Assembly (NCBI GenBank): GCA_003170995.1
Contig: PMXT01000098.1
Location: 2,551 to 12,398 of the forward strand
Reading direction: 5' to 3'
DNA: 9,848 nt
Source of the DNA: Actinomycetota bacterium
GTDB lineage: Bacteria > Actinomycetota > Thermoleophilia > Gaiellales > Gaiellaceae
Below, in pieces: positions 1 to 6,604 of the stretch. Numbering within the stretch: the first letter of the stretch is position 1; each line of letters opens with the position of its first letter. The notes beneath the pieces were generated by a model, which made no database searches, had not been told where the DNA came from, and was given only the letters and a program-made list of their open reading frames with translations. The position numbers and the translations under genes were made by a program.

Positions 1-66
1 CTGCGTCCTAGCATCGCATCCACCGATCGCACCCAGTCGGCAGGTCTTCATTCTGATTCAAGTTCT
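1..66 (+). repeat. Right half of family-2 intergenic repeat, cut by window edge
   Basis: This stretch aligns base for base over most of its length with the right half of the repeat at 2193-2323, sharing the block CATCCACCGATCGCACCCAG followed by GGTCTTCATT. The terminal part is more diverged than in the other copies. The left half must lie before the window. It sits about 80 bp upstream of the permease start, so any promoter for that gene lies in or just after it. Confidence 0.75.
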
Positions 67-143
67 AAGAAGCTCTAAGCTCGGAGCGTGCCCTTTCGGT
101 TGGAGATCCACGCCCTTCGCACGGCCGTTAAGCTCGGGCGCTG

Positions 144-2075
144 ATGGCTAGAAAACGTCCACGTCTGGAGCGCGTTCTCGGCGAGCGAGATCTCTACTCG
201 ATCGCCTACGGAGAGATAGCTTCCTCGATCTACTTCGCACTCGGCATTGTCGCAGCGCGCGCTCTCGGCCTGACGCCGGTCGTGCTCGTGGCCGTCGGGG
301 CGCTCTTCCTTCTCGTCGCCTCTTCCTACGCCGAAGCGATCACGTTGGCGTCCACAACGGGAGGAGCCGCCAACTTCGTTCGCCGGGCCTTCAACGACGT
401 GGCGGGCTTCGTCGTCGGCTGGGTGCTGCTACTCGACTACCTGATCGTCATCGCGCTGACGACGCTCTTCGTGCCGCACTATCTGGGCGCCGCATTCCGG
501 ATCTCGATTCTCAGGCAGGCGCCGTACGACACGCTGGCCGCGGTGGTTCTGGTGGTTGCTCTGGTGATGATGCGCCTCGCCTTTCGCCCGAGCATCTATC
601 GCTTTGGCATCGTCCTCGCAGCCCTCGACCTCGTAACGCAGGTCGTTCTGATCGGGCTCGGTCTGGGAATTCTCTTCTCCTGGCACGGACTTGCGTCGGG
701 AGTCCATCTCGGCAGCACGCCCAGCTGGGGATCGCTCGCCTTCGCTCTGCCGCTGGCGATGCTCGCCTTCACGGGCATCGAGACCGTTGCCAACCTCTCG
801 CAGGAGAGTCGAAATCCGGGCGCACTGCCGAGAAACCTGTTTTCGGCGATCGGCACCGTGATCGTCGTCTATGTGCTGATCGCCGTCGTCGGTTTGTCCG
901 CATTCCCGGTCACGAACGGTTCGACCGCGCTCGGCAACGAGTGGAAGCGTGCTCCCTTGATGGGAATCGTCGCCGTCCTTACTCTTCATATGCCGGCCGC
1001 TCTCGCTACGGCGCTGCGTATCTTCGTCGGTCTGAGCGGTGTGGCCATTTTGCTACTGGCCGCGACGACCGCGATCTCCGGCTTCGCGCGGCTCGCTCGC
1101 TCGCTGGGCGAGCACAGGATGCTGCCGGCGCCCTTCGGCCGTCTCTATCACCGTACGCTCGTGTCGCCGCAGGCGCTCGTTGCGATCGCGCTCATCGTCG
1201 GCGGGCTCCTGATCGCGACCGAGCCACTACACCACACCGGCCTACAAGGGCAGGCAACCTTCCTCGCCAGCCTGTTCTCGTTCGGCGTACTGATCGCTTT
1301 CACCGCCGTCCAGCTCGCCGTGATCAGGCTTCGCTACACCGAGCCCATCCACTTCCGTCTCTACCGCGTTCCCCTCTCGATTCGAGTCTTCGGTGGAGAT
1401 CTTCCGCTGCCGGCCCTTCTCGGCGCGGCGCTCACGGCGTTCGTTTTCGTGCTGACGATGTTGACTCATCCGGCCGCTCGCTACGGCGGCCCGATCTGGC
1501 TCGTCGTCGGGCTCTCGATCTTCGGCCTCGTTCGTCACCAGCGCGGCACCGGTCTGCTCGAGCAGGTTGCCGCCAGCGACGAGCAGGAGCTACCCGAAGC
1601 CGGATTTGCAACCATCCTTGTGCCGATGAAGGCCGGCGACATAGGCGAGGAGATGATGGCGACGGCGGTGCGGATCGCCCAGGAGCGGCACGCCTCGGTG
1701 ATTGCCGTGAACGTCATCGAAGTGCCGCTCGAACAGTCGCTTGACGCGCCACTCGAGCAGGAAGAGCGCCAAGCCGCGGAGGCCCTCACCGAGGCGCACG
1801 CACTAGGTGAGGAGAACGGTGTGCCTGTTCGCGGCTACGTGGTGCGCACTCGCTCGATCGGGGCTGCGGTGGTCGAGCAGGCGCGCCAGCTCGGTGCCGA
1901 CCTGATCGTCCTCGGCTCGGGCGCGCGCTGGCGCCGCCACTCCCGTTTCTTCTCGCCGACTGTGGAGTACGTCCTGAGCAAGGCTCCCTGCGAGGTGATA
2001 GTCGTCTCCTTCCCCGAGGACGCGTTCGAGGGCTTGCCGGCACCCGAGCCGAAAGAGACGAGCTCGGGCGAGTAG
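144..2075 (+). CDS. APC-superfamily permease with C-terminal USP domain (putative potassium or amino-acid transporter)
   Basis: A 643-aa integral membrane transporter. Residues about 20-470 form roughly twelve hydrophobic segments of the APC fold. The first helix carries GEIASSIYFALG, and the motif FTGIETVANLSQE near residue 213 matches the conserved APC signature. Residues 487-622 form a soluble universal-stress-protein domain starting GFATILVPMK. Its nucleotide-binding loop begins LGSGARWRR but has SP where the usual Gly-Ser closes the motif, so ATP binding is doubtful. The family includes amino-acid permeases and the KimA-type potassium importers, which also carry a cytoplasmic C-terminal domain. 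Two TrkA-type proteins downstream favour potassium, and as I recall a similar APC permease lies next to ceoB-ceoC in Mycobacterium tuberculosis. The substrate is inference. The start is the first ATG; its ribosome-binding site is weak. Confidence 0.88.
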   Translation: MARKRPRLERVLGERDLYSIAYGEIASSIYFALGIVAARALGLTPVVLVAVGALFLLVASSYAEAITLASTTGGAANFVRRAFNDVAGFVVGWVLLLDYLIVIALTTLFVPHYLGAAFRISILRQAPYDTLAAVVLVVALVMMRLAFRPSIYRFGIVLAALDLVTQVVLIGLGLGILFSWHGLASGVHLGSTPSWGSLAFALPLAMLAFTGIETVANLSQESRNPGALPRNLFSAIGTVIVVYVLIAVVGLSAFPVTNGSTALGNEWKRAPLMGIVAVLTLHMPAALATALRIFVGLSGVAILLLAATTAISGFARLARSLGEHRMLPAPFGRLYHRTLVSPQALVAIALIVGGLLIATEPLHHTGLQGQATFLASLFSFGVLIAFTAVQLAVIRLRYTEPIHFRLYRVPLSIRVFGGDLPLPALLGAALTAFVFVLTMLTHPAARYGGPIWLVVGLSIFGLVRHQRGTGLLEQVAASDEQELPEAGFATILVPMKAGDIGEEMMATAVRIAQERHASVIAVNVIEVPLEQSLDAPLEQEERQAAEALTEAHALGEENGVPVRGYVVRTRSIGAAVVEQARQLGADLIVLGSGARWRRHSRFFSPTVEYVLSKAPCEVIVVSFPEDAFEGLPAPEPKETSSGE

Positions 2076-2081
2076 CACCAA

Positions 2082-2376
2082 GGGCCTATCCCACTAGGCC
2101 TACACAACCGAAGCGACCGCCCCGCGGCGCCAGTGATCGCCCAGACCGCTTGCCGCACTACCAGTGCGCCTTCACGGCCCGTACGGCCTGTTGAACTCGC
2201 CTCGAAACGAAGCACTCCACCCACTGGCCGCGCTCGGCGGCGCGATACCGCGTCCTCAGTGCGTCCTTGTCTCGCATCCACCGATCGCACCCAGTCGACG
2301 GGTCTTCATTCCGAGACGAGTTCCGGGCATCCACAGCTCAACCCTTTCGACCGCGCATCCCTACCGGGATAGGCCC
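2082..2376. repeat. Family-1 inverted-terminal repeat element (copy A) carrying a nested family-2 element
   Basis: The left end GGGCCTATCCCACTAGG and the reverse complement of the right end, GGGCCTATCCCGGTAGG, match at 15 of 17 positions. Subtracting the nested 131-bp element leaves about 164 bp that aligns along its length with copy B at 3621-3780. The element starts 6 bp after the permease stop codon and fills most of the 385-bp gap before the first trkA-type gene. No coding sequence or transposase is inside, so it resembles a MITE or other non-autonomous intergenic repeat. I saw no target-site duplication. Confidence 0.8.
2193..2323. repeat. Family-2 repeat element, complete copy nested inside family-1 copy A
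   Basis: The left end begins GAACTCGCCTCGAAACGAAG and the reverse complement of the right end begins GAACTCGTCTCGGAATGAAG, giving an inverted terminal repeat of about 20 bp with a few mismatches. Removing it restores continuity with copy B, which reads straight from CGGCCC into TGGCATCCAC. It contains no recognisable gene. It is the only intact copy of this family in the window. Confidence 0.75.
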
Positions 2377-2409
2377 GAGAAATCGAGGCGCGCTGGTGCT
2401 GATACGCAG

Positions 2410-2454
2410 ATGAACGAAGCCCGGTTCGCGGCGCTGGTCTATGAGCTAGGCTGA
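2410..2454 (+). CDS. Possible 14-residue upstream reading frame before the first trkA-type gene
   Basis: ATG at 2410 opens a frame encoding MNEARFAALVYELG, ending in TGA at 2452-2454, six bases before the ATG of the next gene. There is no clear Shine-Dalgarno before this ATG, and the next gene has only a weak one, so the short frame could couple translation or be chance. No attenuator hairpin is evident. Low certainty. Confidence 0.2.
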   Translation: MNEARFAALVYELG

Positions 2455-2460
2455 GACTTC

Positions 2461-2892
2461 ATGAAGGCGATCATCATCGGTTGCGGTCGCACCGGCTCGT
2501 CGGTCGCACGTCACCTGCACGATGCCGCTTGGGAAGTCGTGGTAGTCGACGAGGATGAGGAGGCGCTGTCCAATCTCGGGGCGCGCTGGCCGGGGCGCTT
2601 CATCGTCGGCCACGGTCTCGACATCGACGTGCTGGTGGAGAGCGGCGCCGAGAGCGCCGACGCAGTCGTCGTCTCGACCGACGGCGACAACACAAACATC
2701 GTCATCGGTTTGATCGCGCAAAGGCGTTTTCACGTCGAGCGCGTCGTCGTTCGCGTTCTCGATCCGGCTCGAGCCGCCTTTTTCGCCGAGCGTGGCCTGC
2801 ACACGGTTTGCCCGACCTCGATCGCGATCGGCGCGTTGACCGAAGCGGCACTGGTCAGCGAGACGGTCTCCACCGAGGGAGCAAGTATCTGA
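2461..2892 (+). CDS. Short TrkA-type NAD-binding protein (RCK_N domain only)
   Basis: A 143-aa soluble protein, likely a cytoplasmic regulatory subunit of a potassium transporter. The N-terminus has a Rossmann fold: GCGRTG (GxGxxG) at residues 8-13 for dinucleotide binding and an acidic residue at the end of beta-2 in VVVVDEDEEA. Next come the helix and strand pattern ending in DGDNTNIVIGLIAQ, typical of TrkA_N/RCK_N. Usual TrkA/KtrA-type proteins are about 215-230 aa with an RCK_C domain after the Rossmann fold. This one stops after about 140 residues, so RCK_C is absent. The stop TGA shares its A with the ATG of the next gene (TGATG), showing tight coupling. It corresponds by position to mycobacterial ceoB, but is shorter. 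No broken RCK_C sequence follows, so this looks like a natural short form rather than a fresh frameshift. Confidence 0.88.
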   Translation: MKAIIIGCGRTGSSVARHLHDAAWEVVVVDEDEEALSNLGARWPGRFIVGHGLDIDVLVESGAESADAVVVSTDGDNTNIVIGLIAQRRFHVERVVVRVLDPARAAFFAERGLHTVCPTSIAIGALTEAALVSETVSTEGASI

Positions 2893-3554
2893 TGTACGTG
2901 CTGATTGCAGGCGGCGGCAAAGTGGGCGCGAACGTGACCCGCTCGCTGCTGCGTCAGAACCACGAGGTGACGATCATCGAGCAGCGCTCCGAGCGCTTCC
3001 ACGTACTCGAGGAGGAGTTCGACTACCGCGTGCAGCGCGGCGATGCGACCGAGCTGCACGTGTTGGAGCGGGCCGGCATCGGCCGCCCGCCCGATCTGGT
3101 GCTCGCGGTCACCGGCGACGACGAGGACAACATCGTTATCTGCGAGATCGCTCAGAAGCGCTACCTCGCTCCCAAAGTGATCGCCCGTGTCAACGATCCA
3201 CGCAACCAGACGCACTTCGATCTACTCGGAGTCGCCCCCACGGTCTGCGCCACCTCGAGCATCATGGCGCTGATCGAGCACGAGGTGCCCGAGAGCGACA
3301 TCATCCGCCTGCTCCAGCTGCGCGATGACGAGCTGGAGATCGTGGAAGTGCCGATCGGAGCCGACTCTCCCTCCTCGGGCAAGCGCATCGAGCAGCTGAA
3401 GATGCCCGATGGAACGCGCGTGATCTCCGTAGCCCGCGAAGGTCGCTCCGAGATCGCCACCGGCTCGACCAAACTTGCGCCCGGCGATCGCGTGCTCGCC
3501 ATTCTCCAGCCCGGCTGCGAGGCCGAGCTGCGCCGGGTGCTGCTCAAGCACTAA
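2892..3554 (+). CDS. trkA: TrkA-family potassium uptake regulatory protein (RCK_N + RCK_C)
   Basis: A 220-aa cytoplasmic protein that gates potassium uptake by binding nucleotides. The Rossmann motif GGGKVG lies near residues 7-12, with the acidic end of beta-2 in VTIIEQRSERF. The RCK_N part runs to about residue 135. RCK_C covers roughly residues 140-218, including ELEIVEVPIGADSPSSGKRI and the LAPGDRVLAI strand. The chosen start ATG overlaps the previous TGA; a frame open back to 2808 adds only 28 unrelated residues and would overlap the first gene. The pair may act as a heteromeric ring. No TrkH/KtrB channel gene is in the window, so the membrane partner is either the upstream permease or encoded elsewhere. 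RCK_C domains can bind small effectors such as cyclic di-AMP in some families; whether this one does cannot be seen. Confidence 0.93.
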   Translation: MYVLIAGGGKVGANVTRSLLRQNHEVTIIEQRSERFHVLEEEFDYRVQRGDATELHVLERAGIGRPPDLVLAVTGDDEDNIVICEIAQKRYLAPKVIARVNDPRNQTHFDLLGVAPTVCATSSIMALIEHEVPESDIIRLLQLRDDELEIVEVPIGADSPSSGKRIEQLKMPDGTRVISVAREGRSEIATGSTKLAPGDRVLAILQPGCEAELRRVLLKH

Positions 3555-3555
3555 A

Positions 3556-3620
3556 AAGCTCTAACAAAACGAAGCACGCCGCCGCCTGGCCGCGCTCGGC
3601 GGCGCGATACCGTGTCCTTA
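3556..3620. repeat. Left half of a split family-2 repeat
   Basis: Starting two bases after the trkA stop, AAACGAAGCAC and the block TGGCCGCGCTCGGCGGCGCG followed by ATACCG match the left half of the element at 2193-2323. Similarity stops exactly where family-1 copy B begins. The matching right half resumes at 3906. Confidence 0.7.
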
Positions 3621-3780
3621 GGGTCTATCCCGCCAGGTCTACACGACCGGAGCGGCCGCCCTGCGGCGCCAGCGACCGCTCAGATCGCTTGCCGCACTAC
3701 CAGTGCGCCTTCACGGCCCGTTCGGCCCCTGGCATCCACGGCTCAACCACTTCAATCGCGTATCCCTAACGGGATAGACG
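3621..3780. repeat. Family-1 inverted-terminal repeat element (copy B), inserted in family 2
   Basis: A 160-bp copy aligned throughout with copy A minus its nested insert, including the block CGCTTGCCGCACTACCAGTG. The left end is GGGTCTATCCCGCCAGG and the right end contains TAACGGGATAGAC. The C-to-T change in the left arm (GGTCTATCCC) is matched by G-to-A in the right arm (GGGATAGAC), which preserves pairing. The outermost two bases on the right no longer match. No coding capacity. Confidence 0.8.
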
Positions 3781-3905
3781 CTGGTCGCACCTGTAGTCCC
3801 GCTACGGGCACTCCCTACTCTTGGAACTCGGCTGGAAACAGAGAGACGCCGGCTGAGCACGATCTCACCGCACGAGGACGTCGTCCTCCGTCCCCAACCG
3901 AGCTC
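3781..3905. other. Unassigned spacer between the repeat fragments
   Basis: This 125-bp stretch is not shared with the other repeat copies in the window and carries no convincing reading frame. It contains a perfect 7+7-bp inverted repeat with one central base, GAGGACG-T-CGTCCTC, at 3874-3888. The 11-bp sequence CGCTGGTCGCA overlapping its left edge (3779-3789) recurs at 3981-3991. Confidence 0.5.
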
Positions 3906-3963
3906 CCTTGTCTCACATCCACCGATCGCACCCAGGCGGCGGGTCTTCAATTGAAACGAGCTC
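3906..3963. repeat. Right half of the split family-2 repeat
   Basis: The block CATCCACCGATCGCACCCAG then GGGTCTTCAATTGAAACGAGCTC matches the right half of the family-2 element at 2193-2323 and the window start. Together with 3556-3620 it rebuilds one element interrupted by about 285 bp that includes family-1 copy B. Confidence 0.7.
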
Positions 3964-3967
3964 AAAG

Positions 3968-4009
3968 GCGTTTAGGAAACCGCTGGTCGCATTCTAAACG
4001 CAGGTTTAG
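3968..4009. promoter_or_regulatory. Cluster of three GTTTAG/CTAAAC half-sites
   Basis: GCGTTTAG at 3968-3975 is a perfect inverted match to CTAAACGC at 3994-4001, and the latter also pairs with GTTTAG at 4004-4009 across a 4-base loop. Three copies of one hexamer in about 40 bp, roughly 80 bp upstream of the TTGACA hexamer of the following operon, could be binding sites for a regulator. It could equally be repeat debris; there is no experimental or comparative support here. Confidence 0.25.
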
Positions 4010-4087
4010 GGCAGCCGCGTTTTCGGCCGAGACCCCACGCGACCCCGGAGAGCTGTTCAGCCGCCGGGAGCGATGCTCCGTTTGCTA

Positions 4088-4116
4088 TTGACATGTGGCG
4101 AGTAGTCTGAAACCAT
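4088..4116 (+). promoter_or_regulatory. Candidate sigma-70-type promoter of the secreted-protein operon
   Basis: A perfect TTGACA is present at 4088-4093. At 17-bp spacing the second hexamer is AACCAT (4111-4116), a poor match to TATAAT, so the promoter may be weak or activator dependent. It lies about 110 bp before the start codon, leaving a long leader that contains the AT-rich palindrome. Confidence 0.4.
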
Positions 4117-4123
4117 TGGCCAT

Positions 4124-4135
4124 CCTTAATTAAGG
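4124..4135. promoter_or_regulatory. 12-bp perfect palindrome, possible operator
   Basis: CCTTAATTAAGG is perfectly self-complementary and very AT-rich for this GC-rich sequence. It lies just after the candidate promoter and upstream of the Shine-Dalgarno, where a dimeric repressor would typically bind. No regulator gene is adjacent, so the role is inference. Confidence 0.35.
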
Positions 4136-4194
4136 TGGTCCGCAAAGCTACTAGTCAGCGTCCCGCAAAATGGCCGCGTCCTCGGTTGATTAAT

Positions 4195-4200
4195 AGGAGG
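4195..4200 (+). promoter_or_regulatory. Strong Shine-Dalgarno deciding the start at 4205
   Basis: AGGAGG lies four bases before the ATG at 4205. It fixes that start over the internal ATG at 4274, which has no such signal and would cut off the charged leader. Confidence 0.7.
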
Positions 4201-4204
4201 AGCA

Positions 4205-5017
4205 ATGTCTCGGTTTTGTCGGCGCCTGCGGTGTCTTTTATTCGCATTCACAAACCGCAAAGGTGCGAGTCTTATGACCGCCTCATTCTTCGTTCTACTG
4301 CTCTTTATAGCTGGTTACGCGGCGCTCGCAAGCACGTCCGCGAGCAACCATCATGCGAAAGTGGCTCTCGTCGCGGTAACGGCGCCACTCGAGAACTGCG
4401 GAAGAGGCGTTCCGACTGAGAAGTGTAATCCGATTCTCGGTCCGGCAATGCCGACCCAGACACCGCCGCCCCAACCAATCACACCTCCGGGTCCGGTGTG
4501 GTCGTCCCCGCCAATGATCAATTGCGGGCAGACGTTCTTCTCGTCATCTACCGCGACCGCGCTCAGCGACCAGTTCGGAACGATTGATTGTTTCCGCTTC
4601 AGCGGTAAGTCGCCTTGGGTTCTCGTCGGCGATGGAATGTCGACTGACGGAAGCGGCGCCGCACCTGGTGGACAGATTGTGGCGAGAGAAACGTGTGCGA
4701 GCGATGACAACGTCTGCCTCGACGCGAATTCAGAACACGACTTCAGCAGGTTCACGGTGTCGTACCCGCCCCTTCCGAGTTCGTACCCAGCTCGGCTTGA
4801 GGTGACGTTCGGCGGGAGACTTCTCTCGATCTCCGACGCTAACTGCGGTCTGTTCACTTTCGACATCCAAACGGGCGAATGGCATGGCCATACCCCAGCT
4901 GTCATCAACGCCATCAAATCCGGAGCTCGACCGGCAGCCTTTGCGACACCGATCGCAGCATCCGGGAATGCAGCAATCCACCGCCATGCGCCAGCCGCGA
5001 CCGGCGCGTGCGGATGA
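4205..5017 (+). CDS. Secreted or membrane-anchored Cys-rich protein of unknown family
   Basis: A 270-aa protein I do not recognise. The N-terminus is basic (MSRFCRRLRC to TNRKG), followed by a hydrophobic stretch TASFFVLLLFIAGYAALA, so it is exported or anchored. The form RKG-ASLM before the hydrophobic helix also resembles PilX-like prepilin leaders, but there is no Glu at position +5 after the Gly. A Pro-rich linker (PTQTPPPQPITPPGPV, near residues 80-97) leads into a domain with several Cys residues, including a CASDDNVC pair, and a beta-rich part containing LEVTFGGRLLSISDANCGLF. The last 50 residues are Ala/His rich. Codon use is more AT-rich than in the flanking transport genes. It is first in a three-gene run, 34 bp ahead of the next gene. 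Confidence 0.75.
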   Translation: MSRFCRRLRCLLFAFTNRKGASLMTASFFVLLLFIAGYAALASTSASNHHAKVALVAVTAPLENCGRGVPTEKCNPILGPAMPTQTPPPQPITPPGPVWSSPPMINCGQTFFSSSTATALSDQFGTIDCFRFSGKSPWVLVGDGMSTDGSGAAPGGQIVARETCASDDNVCLDANSEHDFSRFTVSYPPLPSSYPARLEVTFGGRLLSISDANCGLFTFDIQTGEWHGHTPAVINAIKSGARPAAFATPIAASGNAAIHRHAPAATGACG

Positions 5018-5051
5018 CGCCCGTCGTGGACGCGAAAGAAGGGATAGATAA

Positions 5052-5855
5052 ATGACCTTCAACTCTCTCTCCGTTTCGCGGCCATCGCGATACGCGCTGA
5101 CGGTTTTTGGCGTTCTAATGCTTATGACGATCACAGTGTGGGCTGGCTTCAGCGAACCGGCACAAGCCCAATCGCCGACACCAAACCACTATATGGAGGA
5201 CTCGTATCCTGGCAACGCATTTCCATCGGACGACGCAGACGCCGTAGTTGTCGAAGGACTGGGATCGCTCGACTGCTCGTCGTTTAGCGAAGCGAGCATT
5301 AAATCCTGGACAGTTGAGTGGACGGTGAGACAGAGGAAGGTAGTTACCGAGATATCTCCGCAAAGCGCGTGCGGGTCGATCAGCGAGTATGAGATCCTCC
5401 TGACTCGAATAAAGGACTACGTTGAGGCTAACGCGCACTATCCATCTGGGCGATGGGCTGGCTTCATGCTCGACGAGGAGCCCGGCTACGGTTTCTCGCC
5501 TTCTCAGCTCGAATCACTTAATGCCCGCGTCGAGGAAATGATGGTAAATACTCCGGGTATGTCTTGGTATTTCCAAGAGGATCAACCGAATGGGTGGGAG
5601 CTTTCGACCTACAACGCTATCCTAGGGAATTCATGGCCAGCCGGGCAGGCTTATACCAGTAGTATGGTCAGCGCAATGAACGCGGTGTGTTCGACATACG
5701 CCGTATGCGTAAACGCTGTAACTATCAATTCGTATAACTCGTCTCCGTGGAACAGCTTGAGTTATGTGTCTGGGCTTGTACACGACGGTTCTCCGTGGCA
5801 GAATAATTACTGGAACGTTGGCTGGTATTGGGGTAATAAGTGGAGATATGGCTAG
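5052..5855 (+). CDS. Secreted protein of unknown function with LDEEP motif, possibly a glycosidase-like barrel
   Basis: A 267-aa protein with a clear Sec signal peptide: a charged start, hydrophobic core VFGVLMLMTITVWAGF and a likely cleavage after AQA at about residue 39. The mature part has the segment RWAGFMLDEEPGYGF, followed by a predicted helix (SQLESLNARVEEMM) and SWYFQEDQ. An acidic cluster at a strand end followed by a helix is the pattern seen in (beta/alpha)8 glycosidase-like proteins, but I cannot name a family and the catalytic residues are unproven. The C-terminus is rich in Trp, Tyr and Asn (NNYWNVGWYWGNKWRYG), suggesting a surface or carbohydrate contact. A GAAGGGA Shine-Dalgarno lies upstream of the ATG. 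The stop overlaps the next start. Confidence 0.8.
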   Translation: MTFNSLSVSRPSRYALTVFGVLMLMTITVWAGFSEPAQAQSPTPNHYMEDSYPGNAFPSDDADAVVVEGLGSLDCSSFSEASIKSWTVEWTVRQRKVVTEISPQSACGSISEYEILLTRIKDYVEANAHYPSGRWAGFMLDEEPGYGFSPSQLESLNARVEEMMVNTPGMSWYFQEDQPNGWELSTYNAILGNSWPAGQAYTSSMVSAMNAVCSTYAVCVNAVTINSYNSSPWNSLSYVSGLVHDGSPWQNNYWNVGWYWGNKWRYG

Positions 5856-6456
5856 AAGCGAGCACATAAAGAAAGGTTTTCAGAAGGGCTGGGCGCATCG
5901 GCGCCGAACTCTTCTTTCTGCTAGCTCAATCTTTGGGGCAGCGCTGCTAGTTCTAACTACCGTCGCTTGCAAGGAGGCAGTCCCATCTCGCACGGCGAGA
6001 ACTTCAATAGCCGCCTGCTCGCCCGCCAGTCTCGCCGGGTCTGCGCGCCTGCAAGGTGAGACCGGCTACCGCATAGGCCTATTAACGGTGGAAAACACCG
6101 GACGAACGCCGTGTCTGCTTCCGACACGTCCATCGGTGACCCTGAAGCGGAACGGCACCGTCCTCGCGGTACGTGAGATCCCAATGCTAGACGGGCAGTC
6201 GCGCTCGTTCGGTCGAGCATTTCGTAGCACTCTCAGAGCAGGTGAAACGGCAACAGCCGCGCTCGCTTGGCACAACTGGTGCCGGCGCTCGCCTAGAGCG
6301 TCCCGGTCTTTGCTGGGGTATCTCCTACTAAGTCTTCCACGGTACTTAGCGCCGCTCCGAATTCGAATGACGGCTTTTATGGTGCCGCGGTGCGCCTACC
6401 CGAAGAAACAATCGACCTTAGCGGTTGGTCGGTTTCGCGCCCCGCGCAGTACCTAG
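5848..6456 (+). CDS. Putative DUF4232-like lipoprotein
   Basis: A 202-aa protein. The ATG overlaps the previous gene's stop by 8 bp (ATGGCTAG), implying translational coupling; GGAG lies only two bases before it. An upstream frame back to 5764 is out of place inside the preceding gene and was not used. After a basic start (HRRR) comes a hydrophobic segment ending LVLTTVAC with Cys41, a plausible though not canonical lipobox. The rest resembles actinobacterial DUF4232 proteins: ACSPASL, then the strand pattern YRIGLLTVENTGRTPCLL, the motif ALAWHNWC and, near the end, PRCAYPKKQSTLAVGRF. These are thought to be extracellular beta-sandwich domains of unknown role. The C-terminus looks complete despite an Arg-rich stretch after NWC. 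Confidence 0.75.
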   Translation: MARSEHIKKGFQKGWAHRRRTLLSASSIFGAALLVLTTVACKEAVPSRTARTSIAACSPASLAGSARLQGETGYRIGLLTVENTGRTPCLLPTRPSVTLKRNGTVLAVREIPMLDGQSRSFGRAFRSTLRAGETATAALAWHNWCRRSPRASRSLLGYLLLSLPRYLAPLRIRMTAFMVPRCAYPKKQSTLAVGRFRAPRST

Positions 6457-6516
6457 AGTCACGGTCACCGAGGTCACAAACAGTCCGGCGAAGCGAACCG
6501 CGGGAAACGAAAGGCG

Positions 6517-6538
6517 TTGGGCTAGCCGCCCAGCCCAA
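6517..6538 (+). terminator. Hairpin after the three-gene secreted operon
   Basis: TTGGGCT (6517-6523) and AGCCCAA (6532-6538) form a perfect 7-bp stem around an 8-base loop, 60 bp after the lipoprotein stop and about 66 bp before the next start. There is no T-tract, so it may only stall polymerase or protect the mRNA end. Confidence 0.3.
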
Positions 6539-6604
6539 GACTCTGAGAACGGCGGGCCAACCGGTTACATTGGTAAACGCTCCGCCGTCGAAACGAGAGG
6601 TGTC

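Noticed and set aside
1..143. ydaO-type (cyclic di-AMP) or other riboswitch before the potassium-related permease
   Set aside because: The stretch is mostly repeat remnant and too short; I saw no conserved aptamer elements there.
941..1744. 267-codon frame overlapping the APC permease in another frame
   Set aside because: Arg-rich, low-complexity product; the permease frame has strong family motifs and a USP domain across the same bases.
2082..2376. Intrinsic terminator after the permease formed by the inverted repeat ends
   Set aside because: The arms are nearly 280 bp apart, with no T-tract and a nested element between; the same arms occur at a 91-bp element upstream of a start codon, so a terminator role is not supported.
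2808..2891. Extended start for the second TrkA protein
   Set aside because: It would add 28 residues unrelated to the family and overlap the first gene; the ATG at 2892 begins directly with the Rossmann strand MYVLIAGGG.
3556..3963. CRISPR array or tandem repeat
   Set aside because: Repeat units are long, dispersed, nested and not regularly spaced; no short direct repeats with unique spacers and no cas genes.
6425..6604. N-terminal extension of the beta-rich protein from a TTG
   Set aside because: The extension overlaps the lipoprotein gene, is Arg-rich and unstructured, and lacks a ribosome-binding site, whereas GTG at 6605 has one.
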